From contig OX457057.1 of NCBI GenBank assembly GCA_949752795.1, forward strand, positions 103,009,513-103,073,512: a stretch of 64,000 nucleotides of DNA, in the 5' to 3' direction. The stretch comes from Hyperoodon ampullatus. Lineage: Eukaryota; Chordata; Mammalia; Artiodactyla; Ziphiidae. The notes beneath the pieces were generated by a model. The model did not search any database and had not been told where the DNA came from. It worked only from the letters and a program-made list of their open reading frames with translations. The stretch's first letter is position 1; the number at the start of each line of letters is the position of its first letter. The position numbers and the translations under genes are program-made. Shown here in pieces: positions 45,909 to 55,839 of the stretch.

Positions 45909-46264
45909 TTTTTTTTTTTTTAATTTATTTATTGATTTATTTTTGGCTGCTTTGGGTCTTCGTTGCTGCGCGCAGGCTTTCTCTAGTTGCGGTGAGCGGG
46001 GGCTACTCTTTGTTGTGGTGCGCAGGCTTCTCATTGCAGTGGCCACTCTTGTTGTGGAACATAGGCTCTAGGCATGTGGGCTTCAGTAGTTGTGGCACGT
46101 GGGCTCAGTAGTTGTGGCTTGCAGGCTCTAGAGAACAGGCTCAGTAGTTGTGGCACATGGGCTTAGTTGCTCCACAGCATGTGGGATCTTCCCCGACGAG
46201 GGCTCGAACCCGTGTCCCCTGCATTGGCACGTGGATTCTTAACCACTGTGCCACCAGAGAAGTC
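45909..46264 (-). mobile_element. CHR-2-type long tRNA-derived SINE
   Basis: On the minus strand: a GGACTTCTCTGGTGGCACAG head with A-box region, a B-box variant GGGTTCGAGCC, then a long body and a T-rich end at 45909-45940 on the plus strand. The flanking duplication CAGGTAGCACC lies at 45898-45908 and 46265-46275, and five following T residues are also shared. At 356 bp it is longer than the other CHR copies. The body contains the unit CAGTAGTTGTGGC three times (46084, 46106, 46142). This type is typical of whales, hippos and ruminants. Confidence 0.9.
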
Positions 46265-46275
46265 CAGGTAGCACC

Positions 46276-46629
46276 TTTTTGACAAGGGTCTTGGTGCCAG
46301 CAGGACTTCACTTCTGCCAGATTGTGAGCCTGGCAAAACTTGCCTCCATCTGAGGGACCAGTGATTGCCCTTAGGTTTCCATTCTGCTCTCAGGAAATGG
46401 CCTGGGATAGTCACTGGCCCTGAGCTGAAAGGGACTGAAATCCATTGGTGTTCTCAGGGGTATCTGCATTTCAGTGGGCAACAGAACTGGCTTAAGACAT
46501 GGCAGAGCAACTTGTAACTTGGGTGAAGGGGACATTTGAAGGAACACTGGATCTGGGGGGTGCGGGGCACTGAAATAATTTCTCATTTGTTCATGGACAG
46601 ATGTATTGACATCCATGGATCATGCTTTC
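46276..46629. other. Unrecognised sequence
   Basis: No repeat or gene recognised between the CHR-2 SINE and an L2 fragment. Confidence 0.5.
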
Positions 46630-46965
46630 TCTGGTATCTGGGCCTTTTCACATGGTCTTTCCTCTTCCTGGGACATTTTCCCTGCTCTGTGTCCCCTTCA
46701 CTAGGCTGACCCTGCCTTGTCTCTGAGGCCTCAGCGCAGATATGACTTTGGAGGCAGCCTGACTCCCCAGTGTGGGGTAGGGTCCTCCCCTGTGGCCCCA
46801 TCACCCCCTCTGATTGTGCCTCTGCAGCGTCTGCACTGGATTACAAAGGCCTGCCTGCCTGTTGGTCTCCCTTCTCTCTCCCTCAACAAGCTTCTCTTGG
46901 TGGTGGCAGGGGCCGTGCCATCCCCAGCACCTACCACAGTGCCTGCACACAGTAGACGCCCCATT
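46630..46965 (+). mobile_element. L2 LINE 3' region
   Basis: Sense L2: CTGGGCCTTTTCACATGGTC, TTTCCTCTTCCTGGGACATT, TCAGCGCAGATATGACTTTG, then CCCAGCACCTACCACAGTGC and CTGCACACAGTAGACGCC. The 155-codon frame at 46717-47184 overlaps it and is therefore not called. Confidence 0.75.
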
Positions 46966-48069
46966 TTTCATTGTTACTTAACTGCATGTTTACACACATG
47001 CTTCTCAATTCTTCATTTGCCTTTCTGTGGATGTAAGTGGAACACGCGTAACCACAGTTTCTTTCTTAGCTTATACCTTTCCCCAAGAGAAGCAAAAAAC
47101 CCCTGGGCTTTAGAACCCAAAAGATCTGGGTTCACAATTCCAGTTCCTTCACTTATCAAGACCCACACATGTAAATTAAAATGAGGCCCACCTATAAGGC
47201 ATAGGAGGGGCTCTGTTTAGCAGGTGCTCGACACAGACTTGGGTGCATCGCCCCCTCCACCGCACCCGCGTGCACACACGCCCCATGCAGACGTGTCCCA
47301 CTCATGCACGCCCCACACGCCCTGTCATGGGCTGAGCTGGATGGATCGTAGCAGTACGTGCAAGAGACCAAGGGAGGTTTGAGTGACCACCACAGGGTTA
47401 GAGAAGGAGGGGATGCCAGATGCTACAGGACAGCGAGGGGCCAGGATGCAGACCGGAACTCTTCTTCTCCAGGCTCCCTGCTCCTCTGGGCGGTGGGATG
47501 TCCTCAAGCTGTCTTTCCTCCCTCATTCCGCAAACCTGCAGAGCTTTTTTTTTTCCAGGATGGAGATTCATTTATCGGCATTCTAATTTTAAAAGTTCCC
47601 CATGTGCAGAGCTGACTTTGATCTTCAGCAGGAGTTTACTTCTTCCTATTAGCATCACATTATACAAACTCTGACATTAATCACAGCTACTGTTGTACTG
47701 TTTATTCTACACACTGGATAATTTTACTTTCAAAATGCTATTTTAATTAAGAAGGAAGTACATGAGGGGAAGGCACTGTCCTGACAGACAGGCTTCTGTG
47801 ATCCCACAGAGCAGGCGTATGCCTGCAATGCAGTGTCTCCAGCAAGGACTTCAGGTCCCAACCCCAGAGAGGAAGTCAGTCCTGGGCTTATAGGATGTCA
47901 GAGGAGGACTGGGAAGATCTTGGTTAGATATTTTTCTGAGAAATTTTCTTCTTTGTCTTTTTTGGATAGTTTGCCTTTGTGTTATATAAAATAAAGAATG
48001 TGATTGACGTTTAATAGAAGACTGTATTGGCATAAGGGTTGGGCCTGTGGCCTTCAAAGTTCCTTTATC
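46966..48069. other. Unrecognised sequence
   Basis: No gene or repeat recognised. A poly-T tract ending CCAG at about 47547-47560 looks like a splice acceptor but has no partner. An AT-rich patch at about 47620-47760 (ATTAGCATCACATTA, TTTTAATTAAG) could be regulatory; this is a guess. Confidence 0.4.
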
Positions 48070-48275
48070 CTAGGACAGAGTCCAGCCTGCCTCAGCCACT
48101 TACTACCTCTGTGACCTTGGGTGAGTTTCTTAACCTCTCTGAGCATCAGATTCCTCAGAGGAGGAAGAGAAGGAGGGCACAGGGGAACACTGGGAGGTTT
48201 AAACAAGACAATGGAGGGAGGGCACTTTGGGATGTTCCTTGGCACAGAGTGAGTACTCGGTGAAGCGATCATTAT
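48070..48275 (-). repeat. MIR SINE, nearly complete
   Basis: Antisense MIR: CAGCCACTTACTACCTCTGT, GACCTTGGGTGAGTTTCTTA, ACCTCTCTGAGCATCAGATT, then TTCCTTGGCACAGAGTGAGT and ACTCGGTGAAGCGATCATTA. A GA-rich insert replaces part of the middle. Confidence 0.85.
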
Positions 48276-50639
48276 TTGATTCCACAGATACATTTCCTTC
48301 TTCTCAGATGAAGCTGGGATGAGAGGGGGGAAGACGCAGACTTCGCCAACTTGACAGTTTTTCAGAGGGTCCCCCCTGGTTTGGAAAGAGTAGCCACTTT
48401 GAAAGCACAGAATCCAGAAGCACATTTCAACCTCACCATTTACCCTCAAGTTCTGGACCTAGAGCCAGATACCAAGCGGGTTGGAGCAGCAAGTTCATTT
48501 TTTTCAGAAAGGAAAGCATTTTGTGGTGAGGGGAAAAATACTTGCACAAGAGGCCCGAGAAGAAAGGCTCTGATGTGTGAAGTCGTCCCTCTGGATTGAG
48601 ATGAAATAAAGAGCTACTTTGCTACCAAGGTCTTAGGATGGAGCAAAGAGCCGGTTTAAACTTTGCATCTGATGTGTGCTTTGGTGAAGCTAAATCCTTG
48701 TTAAGTCATGCAGTGTCAATGCCAATATCATACTGTCAGACCTGATTGGTGTGATTAAGGTGATGAGGAGGCCTCCTTAGCCCCCTTGGAAATGAGTCTA
48801 CGTTGTCACAGAGCAACGGCAGTTGCTGAAGGACTCTTATCCCCGTGATAGAACCTAGGAGCCATCAGGGCATGGACCAAAAAGCTACAGAAATGAAAAA
48901 AAAGAGAAAAAAAAAAAAAACCCTAAAATCTCTACAGGATAAAACCATCTTTCCCACGTGGAATTCTATATTAGGTCCCATCAGAATAAAGTTCAAGGGG
49001 CAACCACACTTCTTTTGCTGTGTTAGAATCTTGTCATTTCAAGTATTGAGCCCTCTGAGATCAGGTATGCAGTGTTTTTCATCTCTGCATCATTGGCAGA
49101 TCTGAGTACTCACAGTACCTGGCAGAAATTGAATTCAGTAAAATTATTCCAAGAAATGGGCCATTGTTTGGGGTCATTTGCTATTGAAAAATCTTTGTTG
49201 TAATGGGACTTAAATACTGTTCTTTAATAACAGCTGGGGTCTGTTGGGGGGGAATAAAGGTATAAATGGGGTAGTAACTGAAGACAGCACATATGGCATT
49301 GTCATTAGTGGGATTTAGAATGCAGTTAATATATGAAACAGGCCGTGTGTCCACAAGCAGCACACGAAGTCACATCGTTCCATGTGTGGCTTTAGCGATC
49401 TTTCCAAAGTCCTTGCACATGTGCAGGGAAAGGCAAAATTGGTTTGCGTTGGAAGAAAGGGAAGTTTACCCAGGACATCAAGTGCAGTATTTGTAGATGG
49501 CTCAACAGAGGAATGAGGCACAGATTATGCCTTTTTATGGGGATATTTCTTTTCCAATGAAAGCAAAATCACTGGAAACAGTGTCTTAGTTAGCCTTATT
49601 TTTATATGCTTTCATGTACTTTTCAGCACTTTTATATAATACAGATATTCAGAAGGAAATACAACTTCAGAAGGAAAAGTTAACATGATTTCAGTTTATT
49701 GTACACAGTTTTTTCAATCCTGGGTCTGATAAACATTACAAGCTGTCCCTCGGCTGCCAATGGCTCTGAGAGTTGCTATTAGGCATCTAAAGCTGTGAAT
49801 CTCTTCTGCAATGTTTTTCTCTTCAGGTTATTCTTTACTTTCTTCTTAGAAGAGGAGATTCTGGTCCATACCTCTTTGTTCCCTCTCGCCACTCTGCCAC
49901 ACGTAGGAAATTGCTGATCATTAACTACCTAAAAAGGTGGTTTGGCTTCCCTAGACACCAAAGTAGGTCTAAGACAAAAGTCACTAAAAATGGTCGTTGT
50001 CCAAGATTTGCAAAAGTCAGAGAAGAGTTTCAGTGGTAACGGTTTCAAATAGCTGTTTTAAAAGCTACAACAAATAATAAAAATCTAATTAAAATTATAG
50101 TCAGGCACTTTGCAAATTTCAAGCCTGACATAAAAATGCAGAATCAAATGATTCTAGTTAGTGTGCCAGGATGAAATGTGCCAGGATATGAAGAGGAGAG
50201 GAGTGTTGGCGCTGTTTTTAGCTGTGCCTGACCCATGGAGAGCAGCGCAAAGAATGCTTTGCAAGAAGAGTGGCACAAAGCTGGCAGGGCAGGAAAACAC
50301 CAAACAAGACAGAGGGAAGAAGGGACTTGAACGTGCTCCATGCTTGCCAAGTGTAAGACGCTCACACACAAAGTTGAACAGGATGTATTATTTTCAGTTC
50401 CTTTTAATAATTTTTCTTCTCAGGTTTGGTCTTTGGCTTAGGACCAGTGAAGTCAAGGTTAGTGTGATGGAAGGATTTGCAACCTTGAAGGAAGATGCTC
50501 CTGAGTCCTGCTTAGGACTGGTCCACACAGAATAGTGAAGGAGGCACTGCTTCTTTTACATGGCTTCCCCCTCTCCTCCCTGCATCCCTTCCAAGGCCCT
50601 TGCACAGCCAGGAACCCCCTACTCAGGCTGGGGAAAGCA
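48276..50639. other. Unique sequence
   Basis: No transposon recognised except a possible L2 tail at about 49040-49145 (CAGTACCTGGCAGAAATTG). A 12-bp direct repeat (TGTGCCAGGATG/A) occurs at 50161-50187. No supported exon. Confidence 0.45.
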
Positions 50640-50795
50640 ATGCCCTAAGAGTCAGGAGTCCTTCTCTTTGGATCTCAACTCGATTCTAATTTTCTACATG
50701 ACCTTGGGCAAGATCATTTATCTCTCTGGACCTCAATTTCTTCAAATGAAATAAGAGGCTGGGACTAGATGATTTCAAGGGTGTCTCTGAATTGC
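50640..50795 (-). repeat. MIR3-like SINE remnant
   Basis: Antisense: CTACATGACCTTGGGCAAGA, TCATTTATCTCTCTGGACCT, CAATTTCTTCAAATGAAATA, GAGGCTGGGACTAGATGATT, TCAAGGGTGTCTCTG. This end pattern is MIR3-like. Confidence 0.8.
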
Positions 50796-50830
50796 TAAAA
50801 TAAATCAATCCACATTAAAGAAACTCTCTA

Positions 50831-51533
50831 CAAATAACTCAATTTCTTTTCTTTTTATGGCTGAGTAATATTCCATTGTATATATGTGCCACATCTTCTT
50901 TATCCATTCATCCGATGATGGACACTTAGGTTGCTTCCATGTCCTGGCTATTGTAAATAGAGCTGCAATGAACATTTTGGTACATGACTCTTTTTGAATT
51001 ATGGTTTTCTGTAGTGAGGTGGATGGACCTAGAGTCTGTCATACAGAGTGAAGTAAGTCAGAAAGAGAAAAACAAATACCATATGCTAACACATATATAT
51101 GGGATCTAAGAAAACAAACAAACAAAAAACGTCATGAAGAACCTAGGGGTAAGACGGGAATAAAGACACAGATCTACTAGAGAATGGACTTGAGGACATG
51201 GGGAGGGGGAAGGGTAAGCTGTGACAAAGTGAGAGAGTGGCATGGACATATATACACTACCAAATCTAAAATAGATAGCTAGTGGGAAGCAGCCGCATAG
51301 CACAGGGAGATCAGCTCGGTGCTTTATGACCACCTAGAGGGGTGGGATAGGGAGGGTGGGAGGGAGGGAGACGCAAGAGGGGGCAGATATGAGAACATAT
51401 GTATATGTATAGCTGATTCACTTTGTTATAAAGCAGAAACTAACACAACATTGTAAAGCAATTATACTCCAATAAAGATGTAAAAAAAAAAAAAAAAGAA
51501 TAATATACTCCTCTGTATGCCAAAAGAAAAAAA
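50831..51533 (+). mobile_element. L1 3' end with 5' inversion (twin priming)
   Basis: The first part (about 50831-51010) is the end of L1 ORF2 in reverse orientation (TATGGCTGAGTAATATTCCA, AGAGCTGCAATGAACATTTT). At about 51011 it flips to the forward L1 3' end (GTGGATGGACCTAGAGTCTG, GAAGTAAGTCAGAAAGAGAA) and runs to ACTCCAATAAAGATG plus an A tail at 51482-51497. Target-site duplications AAAGAA(A/C)CTCTCTA lie at 50817-50830 and 51534-51547 (one mismatch). The 36 bp between the first A tail and the right duplication end in a second A run, suggesting short 3' read-through. Confidence 0.9.
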
Positions 51534-52034
51534 AAAGAACCTCTCTAGTGGGTAATTTCATTTTGAAATAAGCTGCCTGGAAAGGTCAATGCTTATCCAA
51601 GAAGAATGGCTCTTTAAAATGGTGAAGTTTCAGGCATTTTGCCTGCCAAATGAAAAATAGAGTTCGTTTTTTGAAACATGTTGGGGGGGCGGGGGGTGTT
51701 GCATGAAGGGGGTGGTTTAGAGGATTGAGAGCTTTCTTGTCTGTCTAGTTGCCAACACCATACACCTTGGGGTCATCGTCGACTGCTTTCTCCACCCCCC
51801 TGCCCCACCCAATATCCACCTCATTAGCAAATCCTAGTGGTTCAGTTTAATGTATTTAGAATATGATCACTTTGCATTATTTCCAGTATTACTGATGGTC
51901 AATAGACCATCAACTGCATCTCTCACCTAGGTGATAGCAATACTCTCTTAACTGCTTTCTCTGCTTCCAACCTTGTCTGTGAATACCAGCTGCTGCCAGA
52001 GTGATCCTGCCAAAACGCCTCTTCCCAAAACCCC

Positions 52035-52290
52035 CTCTTAGAATCTGTATTAGTCAGTTTGGGCCAGATTATGCTGAGGTAACAGACAGCACCAAAATCT
52101 AAGTGGCTTAACCTAATAAAGCGTACTTCTTATTCAAAGTGACCACATCACCTCTGCTCCCATTCTGTTGACTGAGCAAGGCACATGGCTACACATAGCT
52201 TCAAAGGGAAAAAGAAGAGCAATCCTATCCTGAGGTCAGAGGGAAAAGACAGGAAATATTTGGCAGAAAGCATAACGGCTGCCACAACTC
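52035..52290. repeat. Unidentified interspersed repeat in L2
   Basis: Interrupts the L2 between GAATCTG and ACAACTCCCATCTC. Begins TATTAGTCAGTTTGGGCCAG and includes CAAGGCACATGGCTACACAT, phrases I associate with ancient mammalian repeats. I cannot assign the family. Confidence 0.45.
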
Positions 52291-52439
52291 CCATCTCACT
52301 CAGGAAATATCCCAAGTCCTCATCGCGCCCTCCAGGGCCCTGCGTGGTATGACTTCCCAACCCCTTACCCCTGTCTCAGCTCCTTCTACTTTCTCTCTCC
52401 TTCCACTTCAGCTGCTTCACACTCCAGGCAGGCTCCCTG

Positions 52440-53455
52440 TGACACTGTGACTTATAATAAGAAATGTATATTTGATCCTTGACCCATTTGTGGCACAGAA
52501 CCCCTCAAACCATTAGAATGGCCTGTGATGAAAGCCATAAAGGTGTCTCCTGTTTTGTTAAGGAGATGACTTTTGGATCACACCTAAGGATGGAAGCTGG
52601 TTACCAGGAGAATCAACCTCATGATTGGAGGGTTGGGACTTGCAGTCCCACCCCCTGACCTCTGCAGAGGGGAGAGAAGCTGGAGGAATCAATTTCCAAT
52701 GGCCAGGGACTTGATGTCATGTCTATATAATGAAGCCTCCATGGAAACCCAGAAGGATGGGCTCAGAGAGCTTCCAGGTGTGAACATGGGGAGACGGGAG
52801 AGAGTGGTGCCCTAGGAGACGGCATGGAAGCTCGGTGCCCTTTCTTTTTTTTTTTTTTTTTTTGTGGTACGCGGGCCTCTCACTATTGTGGCCTCTCCCC
52901 GTTGCGGAGCACAGGCTCCGGATGCTCAGGCCCAGCAGCCATGGCTCACGGGCCCAGCTGCTCCGCGGCATGTGGGATCCTCCCGGACCGGGGCACGAAC
53001 CCGTGTCCCCCACATCGGCAGGCGGACTCTCAACCACTGCACCACCAGGGAAACCCTCGGTGCCCTTTCTTTATACCTTGCCCTGTGCACCTCTTCTAAC
53101 TGGCTGTTCCTGAGTTATATGCTTTTATAATAAACCAGTAATCCATAGGTAAAATGTTTCTCAGAGTTTTGTGAGCTGCTCTAGCGAATTAATCCAACCC
53201 AAAGAGGGGGTTGTTGGAACCTCCAGTCTATAGGTGGTTGGTCAGAGGAAGCATAGGTGACAACCTGGATTTGTGATTGGCGTCTGAAGTGGGGGGGAGG
53301 GTAGTTTTGTAGAACTGAACCCTTAACCTGTGGATTCCGTGGCTATCTGCATAGATGGTGTCAGAATTGAGTTGAATTGTAGGACCCCAAGCTGGTGTCA
53401 GAGAATTGCTTGGTGGTGTGGAAAGCCCCCAGCCTCCCATGTTGAAATTGGGTAC
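52440..53455 (+). mobile_element. Ancient solo LTR-like element, SINE-interrupted
   Basis: About 0.8 kb without the SINE. It has LTR-like features in order: a TCTATATAATGAAGCC TATA-type region at about 52722-52737, then CCTGAGTTATATGC and TTATAATAAACCAG with a poly-A signal at about 53127-53137. It lies cleanly between two pieces of one L2. It has no coding capacity. I read it as a solo LTR of an old endogenous retrovirus-like element, family not assigned. Calling it a different mammalian repeat would also fit. Confidence 0.5.
52848..53055 (-). mobile_element. CHR-type SINE (short), inside the LTR-like element
   Basis: The minus strand starts GGGTTTCCCTGGTGGTGCAG (A box), has the B-box variant GGTTCGTGCC, and ends in a T run on the plus strand (52845-52862). 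The perfect duplication CTCGGTGCCCTTTCTTT lies at 52831-52847 and 53056-53072. The frames at 52723-53130 on both strands are SINE translations. Confidence 0.97.
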
Positions 53456-53739
53456 AGAACCTTTATTCCCCCACCAGGGCCTTTGCACTTGCTATCTGCT
53501 CCTCGGAATGCTCTCCCCGCCACCAGATGTTTGTATAACACACTTCCTCACTTCCTTCAAGTCTTCACTCAAGTGGCCCATTAATACTGAGGATTCTCCT
53601 GACCACTATAATTAAAAATACAAACCACCCTCTCCCACACATACACCCCAGCACTTCCTATCCTGCTTCCCTGTTTTTTTTTCCTACTGAACTTATCACC
53701 TCCTAATATAACATATAACTGACATTTATTTTATGATAG

Positions 53740-53965
53740 AGTGTGATCATTGGAAGCATGGGCTCTGTATTACTTAGATTCAAGTCTATGACTCCTCCAC
53801 TTCCTAGCTGGTGACCTTGGGGAGGTTACTTGACCTCTCTGTGCCTCATTTCCCTTGTCTGTAAATTGTGGTTAACAATAGTGCCTACCAGACAGAGTGG
53901 TGGTGAAGATGAAATATGAAAGCACTTAGAACAGGGACTGGCACACAGTAGCATTTGTTATTCTT
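53740..53965 (-). repeat. MIR SINE, nearly complete, inside L2
   Basis: Antisense MIR: TCATTGGAAGCATGGGCTCT, CTTCCTAGCTGGTGACCTTG, CTTGACCTCTCTGTGCCTCA, CTGTAAATTGTGGTTAACAA, AAGCACTTAGAACAGGGACT, GGCACACAGTAGCATTTGTT. The L2 continues on both sides. Confidence 0.9.
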
Positions 53966-54110
53966 ATTTGGTGTCTGATTTGCTGCCCTAGGCTGTCAGC
54001 TCCATTGGGCAGTGATTTTTGTCCCTTTTCAGCCCGGGCCCCAGAGCAGCATCGGGTTAACAGGAGGCACAGCATGAATATTGGTTACATGAGTGAGTGA
54101 GTGAGTGACT

Positions 54111-55593
54111 ACTTGAACAAGTGGAGCATTGGGCAACCTGGCCAGCACTCTGGCCCCAAAGTCCTCAGGCCTTGGCATGGGGAGGCCTGCAGAGGAGACA
54201 GCTTCAGCCACCAGGCCACATTGCACAGACTCAGGATTCCCGAAACACCAGCCTCCACCCCTGCTCAGGACTCCCCTGATGCAATGATGAGTGATGAGTG
54301 GCTGGATTCATTTTATTGGGAAGTATCCTGCTGCTCTTTGAATCTGAGTCTGAAAATGGATCTCAGAATGCAGAAGAAAACTGAGCTGCTCTATAATGGT
54401 AAACACTTCATCGGCAGTCAGCTGCGACTGTGGCCTTGAACCCTGCTCTGTCCTCGCGTAGTGCAGGATATGCCTGTCCTACTGCAAACTGGCCACTTGT
54501 CACTGTTGTGTTTTGTCTCTGGTGTGTCCCTGTGGGGAGCTCTGAAGGCCCAGCAGCTATCACTGGGCCAGGTACACAGTCGGTGCTCTCAATATAGTGT
54601 TGTTCAATGAACGACCCACCAGATTCAGAAACCCACTGAGTAGAAGTCAAACTGTTCAGATCCTCTCCAGTTTGTGGCAGGGAATTTCAATCTCCCGAAG
54701 TGTGGGAAATTACAAACAGAGCTATCAGAGCCTCATTCTCCCCTTATAAGTGGACAAATTAATTTAGCAGCACAAACTCTAAATGTCTTAATAAGGAGCA
54801 TCTGGATTCCTGGGACGCTGTAGCGCTTTGCAGTCCGGCATATCAGACCTTCACAGGTGGATCAGCTGCCTGAGGGAACTCAGGGCAAAATCAGCAATTT
54901 CCTGATCTGTCCCATGTAGGGTGCACCAGCGCTTTCTGTGGTGAGACTGGCTTAGGATTACAAAGCAAAGTGTAGATACTGAGAGAAAAAAATTCCTGGC
55001 AGTGAGGATATGTGAGGGTGGTTAGTGCTCTTAAATATATTACATACGACGGTCTTTGAGGAGTGTAGAGGTGAGGGGAGACCCAGGGGAAGTATCAGGT
55101 ACCATAATTCTTAATTCTGGACTCAATTCTGTTTGCCAACATCTGATTCTGTGTGAGGTTGGTGGGGAGTCTCTTGCCTGTGTGCTGCTACTCTCAACCT
55201 CCAGGCCCTAAGGGTAAAAAGTCAGTGGGATGGGAGCATGTCCATGGTTGACAGGAGATAAGGAGGGGGCATCACACGGTGCCTTTCTTCTCCACCTTGG
55301 AACCTTCTACAGGAAAATAATGGCGGGAAAATGACGGTGAACATGCTTGCTCAGATGGGTACATGGCTGTACTTTACTTGCTGGGTCCCCCCACCCCTTA
55401 CCCTACCCTGTGCCTCTTCTGGCCCCCATTCTCTTACTGGGAAAACAGAGAGAGCTGTGCTGTGACTTGTCTGGGGACTTGGCCCTGGCAACAATTGTGA
55501 AGCAGGTAAAGCTTACCTGTCCTCATACTTTTCTCTTCGCTTCCCAACCCCTTTGCTTCTCAAAAGCTTGAGGGACCCAGGCAAGTTCCTGAT
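54111..55593. other. Unique sequence
   Basis: No transposon or gene recognised. The AT-rich stretch at 54745-54800 (AAATTAATTTAGCAGC) looks regulatory at most. CAGGTAA and its inverse TTACCTG flank AGC at 55504-55520. Confidence 0.4.
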
Positions 55594-55839
55594 TTGTTTT
55601 TTTTTTTTTTAATTTACTTTTTAAATTTTTATTTAATTTATTTATTTTTTATACAGCAGCTTCTTATTAGCTATCTATTTTATACACATCAGTGTATACA
55701 TGTCAAGCCCAGGCTCCCAATTCATCACACCACCACCACCCCTTCCCCAGCGGCTTTCCCCGCTTGGTGTCCATACATTTGTTCTCTACATCTGTGTCTC
55801 TATTTCTGCCCTGCAAACTGGTTCATCTGTACTATTTTG

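Larger units (their letters stand above)
51745..54110 (+). mobile_element. L2 LINE broken into pieces by nested insertions
   Basis: L2 sense pieces in correct order: 51745-52034 (CTTGGGGTCATCGTCGACTG, GCAAATCCTAGTGGTTCAG, GCCAGAGTGATCCTGCC), about 52291-52438 (ATCTCACTCAGGAAATATCC, CCTCCAGGGCCCTGCG), about 53456-53739 (CAGGGCCTTTGCACTTGCTA, CTTCAAGTCTTCACTCAAGT, GAACTTATCACCTCC), and 53966-54110 (GGCTGTCAGCTCCATTGGGC, AGTGATTTTTGTCCC). Together they give about 0.85 kb of one L2 copy. The gaps hold an unidentified repeat, an LTR-like element with a SINE inside, and a MIR. Confidence 0.8.

Noticed and set aside
47547..47560. Poly-T then CCAG followed by GATGGAG, acceptor-like
   Set aside because: Isolated signal with no matching donor or coding similarity.
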